Positions 11,101 through 19,142 of a stretch of DNA of 64,000 nucleotides are shown here, piece after piece. The notes below the pieces were generated by a model. That model worked only from the letters and a program-made list of their open reading frames with translations. It was not told where the DNA came from and searched no databases. Origin of the DNA: RGIG4608 sp045643885 (GTDB lineage: Bacteria > Bacillota > Clostridia > Oscillospirales > CAG-272); NCBI GenBank assembly GCA_045643885.1, contig JAZRFY010000003.1, positions 36,138-100,137 on the forward strand, given 5' to 3'. Numbering within the stretch: position 1 is the first letter of the stretch; each line of letters begins with the position of its first letter. Both the position numbers and the translations under genes were made by a program.

Positions 11101-11474
11101 TCTATAACACAGAAGTTACAACAAACACAACTGCTAACTATGCAATTATCATCTACGATAAGGACTTTACAGGTACATTCACAACTAACGGTTATGGTGT
11201 AGCAGTAGTTCTTACAGCTGAAGGTAAGGTTTCAAGAGTTTACGACGGTGCAAATGGTGGTTATACAGATGCTACAACTGCTGTTAACGATAAGACACAC
11301 GGTGTAACAGTTAACAACTTTGCTACATTGGCTTGGGAAAGCCTTCAGGAAGGCGAAACACTCGTTATTCTTCCTAACGGTGGTTCCGAGGGTAACGCAG
11401 CTCGTCAGGTAGGTCTTGACTGCCGTTGGCTCATCAACCAGAAGATGTCTATCACTGGCTTTACATTCCAGTAA
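8139..11474 (+). CDS. Large Cys-rich repeat surface lipoprotein
   Basis: An 1111-residue lipoprotein: the signal peptide ends at a lipobox around Cys23 (AFTAC). Five copies of a Cys motif occur, two at about residues 52-112 and three at about 590-690. Each has CESxC, then CxxC spacing, then a final KCxGH; six cysteines and a histidine suggest metal binding or disulfides. Two Ig-like segments lie near 120-195 and 370-455. A domain of about 130 residues with the marker GYGxAVVL...VYDGANGG is repeated four times (from about 490, 690, 825 and 965). The repeats are close in both protein and DNA. No enzyme motif is visible. In the operon context it may bind the glycan handled by the neighbouring hydrolases; that is inference. 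Confidence 0.75.
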   Translation: MKKLRILALIISVLMLAMAFTACDLSTLFPELESTESTTVEPTPTPTPDHDCESVCPECGLCLDAACEESACANKCPGHVPAHACESVCEECGKCLDAECTEDACANKCEGHQPTTSTPVITVAPDHIEINAGDDIDLMFGVSVSDELDESPRLIIEDDDGFDPSVEGTYVITYFAQNKFGNSATATRTIKVNKALSALSLEVQKNILGEEKWQGTLLNFLNKEFVTLTSNATLDKQSGVFYNASSSSIVVTVSNSDYAVVAIIDANGVVIEGRDGANNKLVNAENPSRASSSAKVENINKVADDMVIPAGGYAIVVQNGYAGTTVDSDGRGFMNYNVIGNVGNVVRLVWADTADILTPYVDQAPLISGHTTTVYAGSSEFDLAVEVIVGVTATDDNGTFDISDDTTVAVTIADNGGFDINKQGKYNITLTATDGTHTTTVVRVVEVTTSSVEIKINNNSYTTLEDLVAIDKDLTVLGKYLFIIYTPDYDSGLNWTNGYGVAVVINKYGEIVRIYDGASGKYFDAEYPSGVQNGKCTAAGYLKEAYESRQAGEYILVAPNGNGNVSRSFLYSNRTVGAKVTLPGITFAAHECESKCAKCGGCLDEACAEAVCATKCSCHVCESICGECGKCTDTACTEEVCSSKCEGHDVPAHSCESVCEHCAKCTDAACTEEVCASKCAGHEKSMFVTIGSKKYEAVDGMWAINQEITTSNAATKAVWVFDKTYTGGFNTNGYGVAVVLDSYGRIIEVYDGANGGYWLPSGKQASAHFNVNTYATTAWAELQEGETLVVFPNGVDDNKARQIGLDARYLFNQKMNITGVEFDAPEKTITVNGKTFTAGEGKWLYNTTVSSAQAQNYSMIIFDKGFTGTFTTNAYGAAIVLNQYGMLVKVYDGANLGFYQGGEKETAHFTTSNYATVAFSDLKDGEILIILPNDGTNGATSARTFGLGLRTDGSIGKVATLTGFRFESPEKTITIGSKTYTAEYGKWLYNTEVTTNTTANYAIIIYDKDFTGTFTTNGYGVAVVLTAEGKVSRVYDGANGGYTDATTAVNDKTHGVTVNNFATLAWESLQEGETLVILPNGGSEGNAARQVGLDCRWLINQKMSITGFTFQ

Positions 11475-11518
11475 TTCTTTGATTTTTAATCAAAAATAAC
11501 AAAATAAAATAAAAAGAT

Positions 11519-11546
11519 GCTCTCATCGCCTTCGGGCGGTGAGAGC
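11519..11546 (+). other. 12-bp hairpin with UUCG tetraloop between lipoprotein and glycosidase genes
   Basis: GCTCTCATCGCC pairs with GGCGGTGAGAGC around a TTCG loop, with one G-T pair. No T-run follows, so it is not a classic terminator. It sits 44 bases after the lipoprotein stop and 15 bases before the next ATG. It could stabilise or process the polycistronic mRNA, or partly attenuate it. Confidence 0.6.
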
Positions 11547-11561
11547 GCATAAGAGTTTATT

Positions 11562-13169
11562 ATGAAAAAAATATTAACTTCTATTACTATTGTAGTAGCT
11601 TTCATGATTTTCATGGCTATTACAGTTTCAGCTTTTACAACAAGTGTGCTTTCCAATCCCAATTATTCTTATAATAACGGATTTAAGTACGTTGAAAAAA
11701 CAGTATCCGAAGGTGGAACACAAAAGATTTTCTATGGTGAATACAACACCACAGCAGAAGACGCTGAGTATGAATGGGTAATTCATAGCATCAGAGATGG
11801 TTCTGAGACTACTCTTTCTACAGTTATGAATATTGCCAATGATTATGAGGCACAGACCGGTAACAAAGTAATGCTTGCCATTAACGGAGACTACTTTTAT
11901 AATACCGGTGCAAACGTAGATTCCTATGTAAATAACGGCATCGTTATTACAAAGGGAAATATGGCAAACAAGAATTGTATTGGATTTGACAATAACGGAA
12001 AAGTTGTGGTTGGCAGAATGACAGAGGTTGAAACACGCCTTGTTGTTTATAATGCTAACGGCGAACCTCAATTTTTTGAAATCGATAAATATAATCAGCA
12101 GCCTGCAGAAGGCGAGATAGCTATCTATAACGCTGCAGGTACTTACACAGTAGCTAATGCAGGCGCTATGGTAGTTAAGGCAGATTCTTCTAACCTTACA
12201 AGCTATCCTGTTTGGGGATCTGACTACACTATGACAGCTACAGGTGTTCAGACAAGCAAAACTTTCACACTTAAGAGTGGACAGTATGCAGTTGTTTATA
12301 CTTCTACTCACAACGACGTATTTGGCAAGCACAAATACGGTGAAAAGGTAGACATGGTTGAAATTCCTGCAGGTGAGTTTGCAGGATGCACATGGGTTGT
12401 AGGCGGTTACGACAAGTTGGTTGACAATTTCACAGTAAATACAAATTGTCATACTGACAACAGTGGTAACGCAGCTGCTCCCCGTACATTCTTCGGTTTC
12501 AAGGAAGATGGCACAGGCTTTGTTTGTGTTGTTGACGGACGTGGTGCAGGTGGTTCTACAGGTATCACGGTAAATCAGGAGGCTCAGCTTGCAAGCGTTC
12601 TCGGTGCACAGTTTGCTATCGAGCTTGACGGTGGTGGATCTTCTACAATGATTGTTCGTATCAATGACACTCTCACTCTTCGCAATTCACCCTCTGACGG
12701 TTCAATGAGAAGAGTTTCCAACGCAGTTCTTTTGGTTCAGAAGCCTCATGAGCATAAGTGGTCAGATGCAACCTGCACCGAAGCACAGACATGCCAGTGC
12801 GGTGAAAAGCAGGGAACAGCTCTTGGACACAGCTTTGAAAACGGTGTTTGCACAGTATGTTCAACACCAGACCCCGATTACGTTCCTCCTCATACACACG
12901 TTTGGTCCGATGCAACTTGTACAGAGGCACAGAAGTGCGAATGCGGTGAAGCTCAGGGTGAAGCTCTTGGACACGAATTCAACGAAGGCGTGTGCACAAG
13001 ATGTGGTGCAGCTGATTCCAACGATGTACCTCACGTTCATAACTTCGTTGACGGAGTATGCGAGTGTGGTGAACAGGAAGCTCCTGTTACAGCTCAGCCC
13101 ACATGGATTACATGGATCAGATCGATCATTGTAGCTATTATTAAGTTTTTTATGGGATTGTTTTCCTAA
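11562..13169 (+). CDS. Secreted phosphodiester glycosidase (NAGPA-like) with Cys repeats and C-tail
   Basis: A 535-residue protein with a signal peptide (cleavage after VSA, about residue 24). Residues about 60-395 match the NAGPA family, whose characterised members release GlcNAc from phosphodiesters. Landmarks are LAINGDYFYNTG near residue 105, VVDGRGAGGSTG near 325 and the family signature ELDGGGSSTM near 355. Three CxCG-containing modules of the type H-x-W-SDATCTEAQxCxCGE...GH follow at about 400-510. The C-terminus (TWIRSIIVAIIKFFMGLFS) resembles the tails of the two exported GHL10 proteins. The combination with NagA and an amino-sugar kinase downstream fits a GlcNAc-type substrate, but the natural substrate cannot be read from sequence. 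Confidence 0.85.
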   Translation: MKKILTSITIVVAFMIFMAITVSAFTTSVLSNPNYSYNNGFKYVEKTVSEGGTQKIFYGEYNTTAEDAEYEWVIHSIRDGSETTLSTVMNIANDYEAQTGNKVMLAINGDYFYNTGANVDSYVNNGIVITKGNMANKNCIGFDNNGKVVVGRMTEVETRLVVYNANGEPQFFEIDKYNQQPAEGEIAIYNAAGTYTVANAGAMVVKADSSNLTSYPVWGSDYTMTATGVQTSKTFTLKSGQYAVVYTSTHNDVFGKHKYGEKVDMVEIPAGEFAGCTWVVGGYDKLVDNFTVNTNCHTDNSGNAAAPRTFFGFKEDGTGFVCVVDGRGAGGSTGITVNQEAQLASVLGAQFAIELDGGGSSTMIVRINDTLTLRNSPSDGSMRRVSNAVLLVQKPHEHKWSDATCTEAQTCQCGEKQGTALGHSFENGVCTVCSTPDPDYVPPHTHVWSDATCTEAQKCECGEAQGEALGHEFNEGVCTRCGAADSNDVPHVHNFVDGVCECGEQEAPVTAQPTWITWIRSIIVAIIKFFMGLFS

Positions 13170-13203
13170 AAAATAAAATAAATTAATTCACAAGGAGAAA
13201 AAA

Positions 13204-14754
13204 ATGAAAAAGATTGTATCAATCATTCTTTTGGCAGCTATGCTTCTTACAAGCTTTGCTTTGACTGGTTGCCCCGGACCTGAAAATCAGATCGTTGACA
13301 ATATCAACTACGATATTGATTTGAACAATAAGCCTACACTTAAGGTTTTGATGCCCAACTCCGGTAAGAGCATCGAAGCTGTTAACAGTGACAAAACTGC
13401 AGTTCTTATTGAAGAGCTTACAGGCTATCACACAGAGTACACACAGCTTCCCTCAGACGCTACATCAACTCTTAACAACACTCTTATGGACAAAGAGGCT
13501 TATGATGTAATGAAGCTCACAAAGGATCAGTTCAGCGACCTTGTTAAGAGCGATATGCTTCTTGACATCACAGACGCTCTTGAAGTATTTGCTCCCGACA
13601 TTCTTGCAAACATTTCTGAAGAGTCTTGGGAAGTAGTAACTGTTGACGGACGTATCTACGGTATCCCCGAAAGAGCATCCAGCGACAATATCGAAAATCC
13701 CATCGTTCTTAACTATGACCTTATGCTTCAGTTGAACCTTGACATTCCCGAAACAATCGACGAATTCACAGAGGTTCTCAGAGTTATGACAGAATATCTT
13801 GGCAAGCCTGCTTTGACATTCGATAAGTTTACCCCCCTTGTACCCGCCATCTCTGCAGCTTTCGGTATCTACACATACTGGCAGGAATACAACGGTCAGG
13901 TATTGTTCTACATGAACGCTCCCAGATATAACGAATACGTTGAATACATGCACATGCTCTACTCTAACGGTTACATCGACCAGGAAGTAGCTACAAACAC
14001 AGCAGCTGATGCTACAACACGTTTTGCAAACAGCTTTGATAAGAATGCTTCCGGTGCAAAGGCAGGCGCATTTGCTTGCTCACTCTGGACAGTTCCCGCA
14101 ATCGTTAACTACCTCAACCTTCAGGGTGTAAACACAACAGGTGAGCTTACAAACCACCTTGCATACGTTCGTTCTCTTAAGGAAAACGCAGGTGACGATG
14201 AAAAGGTATACCGTAGCAGCGGTTACACATACATTACAGCTATTCCTTACTACATGACAGAAACAGCTGGTTATGCTCTTGACTGGATGAACTCCAAGAT
14301 CAAGGATACAGAAACAGAGGATAACTTCCGTCAGATCGTTATCGGTGAGGAAGGCGTTCACTGGAACTACACATCCACAGGCGAATATATGCCCATCAAC
14401 CCTGCATTCGAAGAGAAGAACGATTCTTCTTACTATATGACAGGTTCTAATGAAACAAAGTATACACAGTACTGGCTTGCTCGTGTACGTAAGCAGCCCG
14501 AGCTTTACAGAGCATGGTCCACATTGATGGAAGATGCTGATGAGGTTGGTGTATATAACATCGTTGACTTTACACCTCCCATTGAGGATTACAACACAAA
14601 CCGTGCTAACATTGAAACAAATGCTCAGGACTGGTTCTACATCATGCTCAAAGAGGGTACAGCTAAGCTTAACGAATACATCACAAAGCTTAACGGTCAG
14701 TATAAGTGCGATAAGGCTACACAGGCTATCAATAACTGGTACAAGAACAAATAA
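13204..14754 (+). CDS. ABC transporter extracellular solute-binding lipoprotein
   Basis: A 516-residue family-1-type solute-binding protein of the long LplA class. A signal peptide ends at the lipobox LTGC (Cys22). The body shows the usual features: PTLKVLMPNSGKS near the start, EELTGYHTEYTQLPSD, and many aromatic residues for sugar stacking. It precedes two permeases of the LplB/YtcP kind with a 22-base gap, so the three form an importer. Members of this class take up oligosaccharides. The ligand is unknown, but the locus suggests a product of the GHL10 or phosphodiester glycosidase enzymes. AAGGAG lies just upstream of the start. Confidence 0.92.
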   Translation: MKKIVSIILLAAMLLTSFALTGCPGPENQIVDNINYDIDLNNKPTLKVLMPNSGKSIEAVNSDKTAVLIEELTGYHTEYTQLPSDATSTLNNTLMDKEAYDVMKLTKDQFSDLVKSDMLLDITDALEVFAPDILANISEESWEVVTVDGRIYGIPERASSDNIENPIVLNYDLMLQLNLDIPETIDEFTEVLRVMTEYLGKPALTFDKFTPLVPAISAAFGIYTYWQEYNGQVLFYMNAPRYNEYVEYMHMLYSNGYIDQEVATNTAADATTRFANSFDKNASGAKAGAFACSLWTVPAIVNYLNLQGVNTTGELTNHLAYVRSLKENAGDDEKVYRSSGYTYITAIPYYMTETAGYALDWMNSKIKDTETEDNFRQIVIGEEGVHWNYTSTGEYMPINPAFEEKNDSSYYMTGSNETKYTQYWLARVRKQPELYRAWSTLMEDADEVGVYNIVDFTPPIEDYNTNRANIETNAQDWFYIMLKEGTAKLNEYITKLNGQYKCDKATQAINNWYKNK

Positions 14755-14776
14755 ACTCTTTTAAGGAGCAGAAAAT

Positions 14777-15718
14777 ATGAGCATCAAAGCAAAAAAGATG
14801 ACATTGGGGGCTAAGATCGTAAAGTATAAGCATCTTATACCCTTCGTAATTCCCGCAATGTTGTTTGCTCTTATCTTCTCCTATTTGCCCATGGCGGGTA
14901 TTCTGATCGCTTTCAAGGACAATCCTAACTTTTTAAGATATGATGTCCTTGAAGCGTTCCAGAGATCTGATTGGACATTGGAGAACTTCAAAATTCTTTT
15001 CTCAGATCCTGAGATATTAACTTATATTAAGAATACCCTTATCATTTCAGTGATGAAGATAGTGATTCTTTTCCCATTGCCCATTGCATTGGCAGTAATG
15101 ATCACAGAGCTTAGAAGCAAAAAGTTTTCAAAGCTCGTTCAGGGTATCGTATTCTTGCCCCACTTCTTCTCATGGGTAGTTATCGTTGGTATTTTCAACA
15201 GCATATTCGGTATGTACGGACCTATCAACAATCTCACTGAGGTGTTGGGTGGAGATCCCATTTACTTTATGGGTGAGCCCTCGTGGTTCAGATGGCTTGT
15301 AGTTATTCTTTCCGGTTGGAAGGAAATAGGCTATAGCTCAATTGCTTATATTGCAGCTATTATGTCAATTGACCCTGCTCTTTATGAGGCAGCTAAGATT
15401 GACGGTGCAAGTAAGCTCAGACAGATCTGGAACATCACAATTCCTTCTATCATGCCCACTATTATCGTAATGCTTATCATTCGTATCGGTTATCTTATGG
15501 ACGCAGGCTTTGAGCAGGTTTATGCTATGCTCAACTCCTTGACAAGAGAAACCGGTGAAATCATAGGTACATACGTTTACAGACTCGGTTTTGGTATGGG
15601 ATCAAGTGACTACGGTTTGTCAACGGCAGTTGGCTTGTTCAACGGTATCATTTCTCTTATTTTGATCCTTGGAGCTAACTACATCAGTAAAAAGAAAACA
15701 GGAAACGGTGTGTGGTAA
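14777..15718 (+). CDS. Sugar ABC transporter permease, LplB type
   Basis: A 313-residue inner-membrane permease with six predicted spans. The first follows KHLIPFVIPAMLFALIF. The EAA loop for contact with the ATPase reads YEAAKIDGASKLRQIWNITIP (about residues 203-223). The ribosome site AAGGAG lies upstream. The stop overlaps the beginning of the next permease gene region, giving translational coupling. With the binding protein before it and the partner permease after it, this is a carbohydrate uptake system of the CUT1 class. No ATPase gene is adjacent. The UgpC-like ATPase at 24775 is the likely energiser. Confidence 0.93.
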   Translation: MSIKAKKMTLGAKIVKYKHLIPFVIPAMLFALIFSYLPMAGILIAFKDNPNFLRYDVLEAFQRSDWTLENFKILFSDPEILTYIKNTLIISVMKIVILFPLPIALAVMITELRSKKFSKLVQGIVFLPHFFSWVVIVGIFNSIFGMYGPINNLTEVLGGDPIYFMGEPSWFRWLVVILSGWKEIGYSSIAYIAAIMSIDPALYEAAKIDGASKLRQIWNITIPSIMPTIIVMLIIRIGYLMDAGFEQVYAMLNSLTRETGEIIGTYVYRLGFGMGSSDYGLSTAVGLFNGIISLILILGANYISKKKTGNGVW

Positions 15719-15720
15719 TC

Positions 15721-16626
15721 ATGAAGAATAACAATTTGAATAAATCATCGGTTGCCAATTCCGGAACCGTTTTGAAGAGAAGCAACAAGATCAGGGAAAA
15801 TTCCGTTTTTAATTTTATTAACATAACGGCCTTGGTTATTATTTCGGCAATATGCTTCTTGCCCTTCCTTAACGTTCTTTCTATGGCACTTTCTCAGACA
15901 GAGGACGTTAACTTTACTCCCAAACACTTCACATGGGAAAACTTCAGAACAGTTTTTGAAAACGAAGGCTTCTGGAGATCCATGGGAGTAAGCTTCCTTG
16001 TTGTCGTTTGTGGAACTGCATTGTCAGTTACAGTAATGTTTGCGGCAGCATATGCATTGTCTAAGCGCGACTTCCCCTGCAGAAAGGGAATAATGGTATT
16101 CTTTATTATCGTTATGATCTTTAGTGGTGGTATGGTTCCCAACTATTTGGTTGTGAGCATGCTTGGACTTACAAGAACTCCTTGGGCGTTGATACTCCCA
16201 TCCGTAGTTCAGGTATATAACCTCATCCTCATTAAGAGCTATCTTGAGGGACTTCCCGGAGAGCTTGAGGAATCTGCTTCTATTGACGGAGCTAACAACC
16301 TTCAGATCATGTTCAAGGTATTGTTGCCCATGTCTATGCCCTGTGTAGCGAGCGTAAGCTTGTTTACAGCGGTAACCTTGTGGAACAACTATACAAGTGC
16401 CTTGCTCTATCTTGGTACTGAAGAAAAATGGTATCCATTGTCACTCTATATGCTCAACTATATCCAGTCCGAGCCCGACATTCTTTCAGGCACGTACGAA
16501 AGTATACACAAAGCAAATATTGAGTCTGCAATGATCGTAGTAAGTATAATACCCATCTTGTTAGTTTACCCCTTGGTGCTTAAGTACTTTACAAAGGGTG
16601 TAACAGTGGGCGCAGTAAAGGGATAA
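15721..16626 (+). CDS. Carbohydrate ABC transporter permease, YtcP type
   Basis: A 301-residue permease. I chose the ATG at 15721, two bases after the upstream stop, over an in-frame GTG at 15712 that would overlap the previous gene; either could be used. Six membrane spans are visible. The EAA loop reads EESASIDGANNLQIMFKVLLP, about residues 180-200. The end FTKGVTVGAVKG is typical of the LacG/YtcP subfamily. It pairs with the LplB-type permease to form the channel. The following ROK gene begins one base after its stop, so transporter and kinase are made together. Confidence 0.93.
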   Translation: MKNNNLNKSSVANSGTVLKRSNKIRENSVFNFINITALVIISAICFLPFLNVLSMALSQTEDVNFTPKHFTWENFRTVFENEGFWRSMGVSFLVVVCGTALSVTVMFAAAYALSKRDFPCRKGIMVFFIIVMIFSGGMVPNYLVVSMLGLTRTPWALILPSVVQVYNLILIKSYLEGLPGELEESASIDGANNLQIMFKVLLPMSMPCVASVSLFTAVTLWNNYTSALLYLGTEEKWYPLSLYMLNYIQSEPDILSGTYESIHKANIESAMIVVSIIPILLVYPLVLKYFTKGVTVGAVKG

Positions 16627-16627
16627 T

Positions 16628-17500
16628 ATGACCATATGTATCGATATGGGTGCAACCGAGATAAAGGTTGCACCCATCAAAAAGAATGAAAATGAAATAA
16701 TCGTTGGTGAGGTAAATAAGTTTCCCACCAATGCTTCCCTTGGAAAAGAGGGAATAGTTAATGCCTTACATCAGGCTATCTCCTCACTTTGCGGTGATGA
16801 CGTTGACGGAGTTGCTATTGCATCTGCAGGAGATATTGACACAGAAAGCTCAATCATAACCTATGCAACAGAGAATCTTCCCGGTATGATTGGCTTTGAT
16901 TTTGCAAAGTTTTGCAAGGATGGATTTGATCTTCCTGCAAGAGCTATAAACGATGCTCACGCAGCATTGCTCGGTGAGATGGTTTATGGCGCAGGTAAGG
17001 ATTATCAGGATAAGAGAGTCGTAATGCTCACTTTAGGCTCGGGTGTAGGTGGCGGATATTACGCAAACGGTGAAATCGTTGCTAATGAAGAAAACGACTA
17101 TGGTCGTTTCGGTCACATTTGTCTTGAAAAGGACGGAATACTTTGCACCTGCGGTAAGAAGGGATGCATTGAGATGTATCTTTCAGGTCGTGCCATCCAT
17201 AGAGATGCAGCTGCCCTTGGAATCGATGGGCCGGACATCTTTGTTAAATACGGCAGGGGAGAGGCTAAAAACCTTGAATTTGTTAACGCTATCAAAGAGA
17301 ATCTTAAAACCTCTCTTGATATGGTGATGGAGGTTAGCCCCTTTGACGTTTGTATTATCGGTGGCGGTGTTGCCGATTGGATGGAGGAGCATTTTTACTC
17401 CATAACTAATAATTTAGGATATAATATAATCAGAGCGTCACTTGGAAACAGCGCCGGAATTTATGGCGCATACGCTCATTATAATAAAGATAGAAGATAA
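16628..17500 (+). CDS. ROK family sugar kinase
   Basis: A 290-residue ROK protein without a DNA-binding helix-turn-helix, so a kinase rather than a repressor. The N-terminal phosphate loop reads CIDMGATEIKVA. AINDAHAALLGE holds the conserved catalytic Asp region (about residue 110). The zinc motif begins at GHICLE and includes CTCGKKGCIE (about 160-180). GGGVADWMEE lies near the C-terminus. The start overlaps the end of the permease region by spacing (one base), so it is translationally coupled. Likely substrates are glucose, GlcNAc, ManNAc or a related sugar released from the imported glycan; the sequence does not decide among them. Confidence 0.88.
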   Translation: MTICIDMGATEIKVAPIKKNENEIIVGEVNKFPTNASLGKEGIVNALHQAISSLCGDDVDGVAIASAGDIDTESSIITYATENLPGMIGFDFAKFCKDGFDLPARAINDAHAALLGEMVYGAGKDYQDKRVVMLTLGSGVGGGYYANGEIVANEENDYGRFGHICLEKDGILCTCGKKGCIEMYLSGRAIHRDAAALGIDGPDIFVKYGRGEAKNLEFVNAIKENLKTSLDMVMEVSPFDVCIIGGGVADWMEEHFYSITNNLGYNIIRASLGNSAGIYGAYAHYNKDRR

Positions 17501-17505
17501 TAATT

Positions 17506-19104
17506 ATGAAAAAGATTGAAGCACAAATAATTGTTTGCGGTGCCTCATTGGGTGGCACTATCGCGGCTATCAGTGCCGCAAAAGAGGGAAAGAAGGTTGT
17601 CCTTCTTGAAAAGACAAAATGGATAGGTGGTCAGCTCACATCCCAGGCAGTTCCTCCCGATGAGCATATGTGGATCGAGGAGCAGGGATGCACACGCACA
17701 TATAAAGAATACCGTGACAAGGTAAGAAGCTATTATAGAAATCTTGAGGGCTATTCTCAGGAAATCAAGGATAGAGCGCATTTTTGTCCCGGTGACAGTG
17801 AGGTAAGCTGGATTGCTCATCCTCCCCGTCTTGCACTCTCCATACTCAACGAAATGGTTGCTCCCTACGTTGAAAACGGTAGCTTGACTATATTCACAGA
17901 GGCAGAGCTTAAGGAATGCAAAACTCAGGGTGATGATATCTGTGGCGTGGTTTATACCATTGACGGAGAAGACGTTCTCTTTGAAGGAAAATACTATCTT
18001 GACGGTACTGATATCGGTGACCTCATTTGCCTTTCAGGTGCAGAGTATCGCGTTGGTGCTGAAAGCAGATATGAAACAGGTGAAGAGGATGCTCCCGAGG
18101 TTGGAGATCCCGAGGATATGCAGTCATTTATCTATTCTGCTTGTATCGAAAACAGACTCGAGGGTGACTATACCATAGAAAAGCCCGAGCTTTATGAAAA
18201 GTTCAGTGCAATGATGATGCCCTATGACAATCACAAGCTCTACTCCATGTACGGACCTAACTCATCAACGGGCAAGGCAAAGAAATTCGGCATGTTCCTT
18301 GGTGAATTTAATGAAGAGGGCAAGGAGCTTTTCCCCTTGTTCAAATATAGAAGAATCGTTTGTGCAGACCGTTTCACTGACGGAAGCCAGCCCTATGACG
18401 TAACACTCATCAACTGGCCTCAGAATGACTTCTTCCACGGCAATCTTTTCGATTGCAAGGATGCTAAGGAGAACGATTACCTTGCAAAGCAGTATACACT
18501 TTGCTTTGTATATTGGCTCCAGACTGAAGCTCCAAGATACGACGGTGGAAAGGGATATCCCTATTTCAGATTGGCTCCCGAGTACGTTGGTACTGAGGAT
18601 GGCTTGTCAATGGCGCCCTATATCAGAGAGTCAAGACGTATCAAGGCTAAAAAGACAATTACTGCAACTGACGTTTGCGATGCAGAAAAATGCAAATTCG
18701 AAGATAGTGTCGGTGTTGGAAGCTATCCCATCGACCTTCATATAACAACAAAGACCCATACCTTCTTCTACAAGCCCACACATAGATTTACTATTTCTCT
18801 TGGTGCAATGATTCCTGAGAGAATGAAGAATCTTTTGCCTGCTTGTAAGAATATAGGCTCAACTCATCTCACAAACGGATGCTACAGACTTCACCCCGTT
18901 GAATGGAACGTTGGTGAGGTTGCAGGACTTCTTGCATCCTTTGCAATAGAGAAGGGCGTGCTTCCCGTTAACGTTTGGGAAAGCAAGGAGCTTTTCGGTG
19001 AGTTCTGTGCGTTGATCGAGGATCGCGGAATTCAGAGATATTGGGATGAAAACAATCTTGAAGCAGGTTACGAGCGAGTTAAAAAGCTGAAGACCTTTGC
19101 TTAA
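17506..19104 (+). CDS. FAD-dependent oxidoreductase (FAD_oxidored family)
   Basis: A 532-residue flavoprotein. The N-terminal dinucleotide-binding fold is clear: IIVCGASLGGTIAAISAAKEG, followed by VVLLEKTKWIGGQLTSQ. The central YLDGTDIGDLICLSGAEYRVG and the C-terminal ACKNIGSTHLTNGCYRLHPVEWNVGE agree with the FAD_oxidored family found in sugar-degradation loci. It has no signal peptide and starts five bases after the ROK gene. A role in oxidising a sugar or in redox-assisted glycoside cleavage would fit the context. That is inference; family members are poorly characterised. Confidence 0.85.
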   Translation: MKKIEAQIIVCGASLGGTIAAISAAKEGKKVVLLEKTKWIGGQLTSQAVPPDEHMWIEEQGCTRTYKEYRDKVRSYYRNLEGYSQEIKDRAHFCPGDSEVSWIAHPPRLALSILNEMVAPYVENGSLTIFTEAELKECKTQGDDICGVVYTIDGEDVLFEGKYYLDGTDIGDLICLSGAEYRVGAESRYETGEEDAPEVGDPEDMQSFIYSACIENRLEGDYTIEKPELYEKFSAMMMPYDNHKLYSMYGPNSSTGKAKKFGMFLGEFNEEGKELFPLFKYRRIVCADRFTDGSQPYDVTLINWPQNDFFHGNLFDCKDAKENDYLAKQYTLCFVYWLQTEAPRYDGGKGYPYFRLAPEYVGTEDGLSMAPYIRESRRIKAKKTITATDVCDAEKCKFEDSVGVGSYPIDLHITTKTHTFFYKPTHRFTISLGAMIPERMKNLLPACKNIGSTHLTNGCYRLHPVEWNVGEVAGLLASFAIEKGVLPVNVWESKELFGEFCALIEDRGIQRYWDENNLEAGYERVKKLKTFA

Positions 19105-19142
19105 ATTATCTATTTTATAAACTTACTTTGGAGGAAAAGCCC

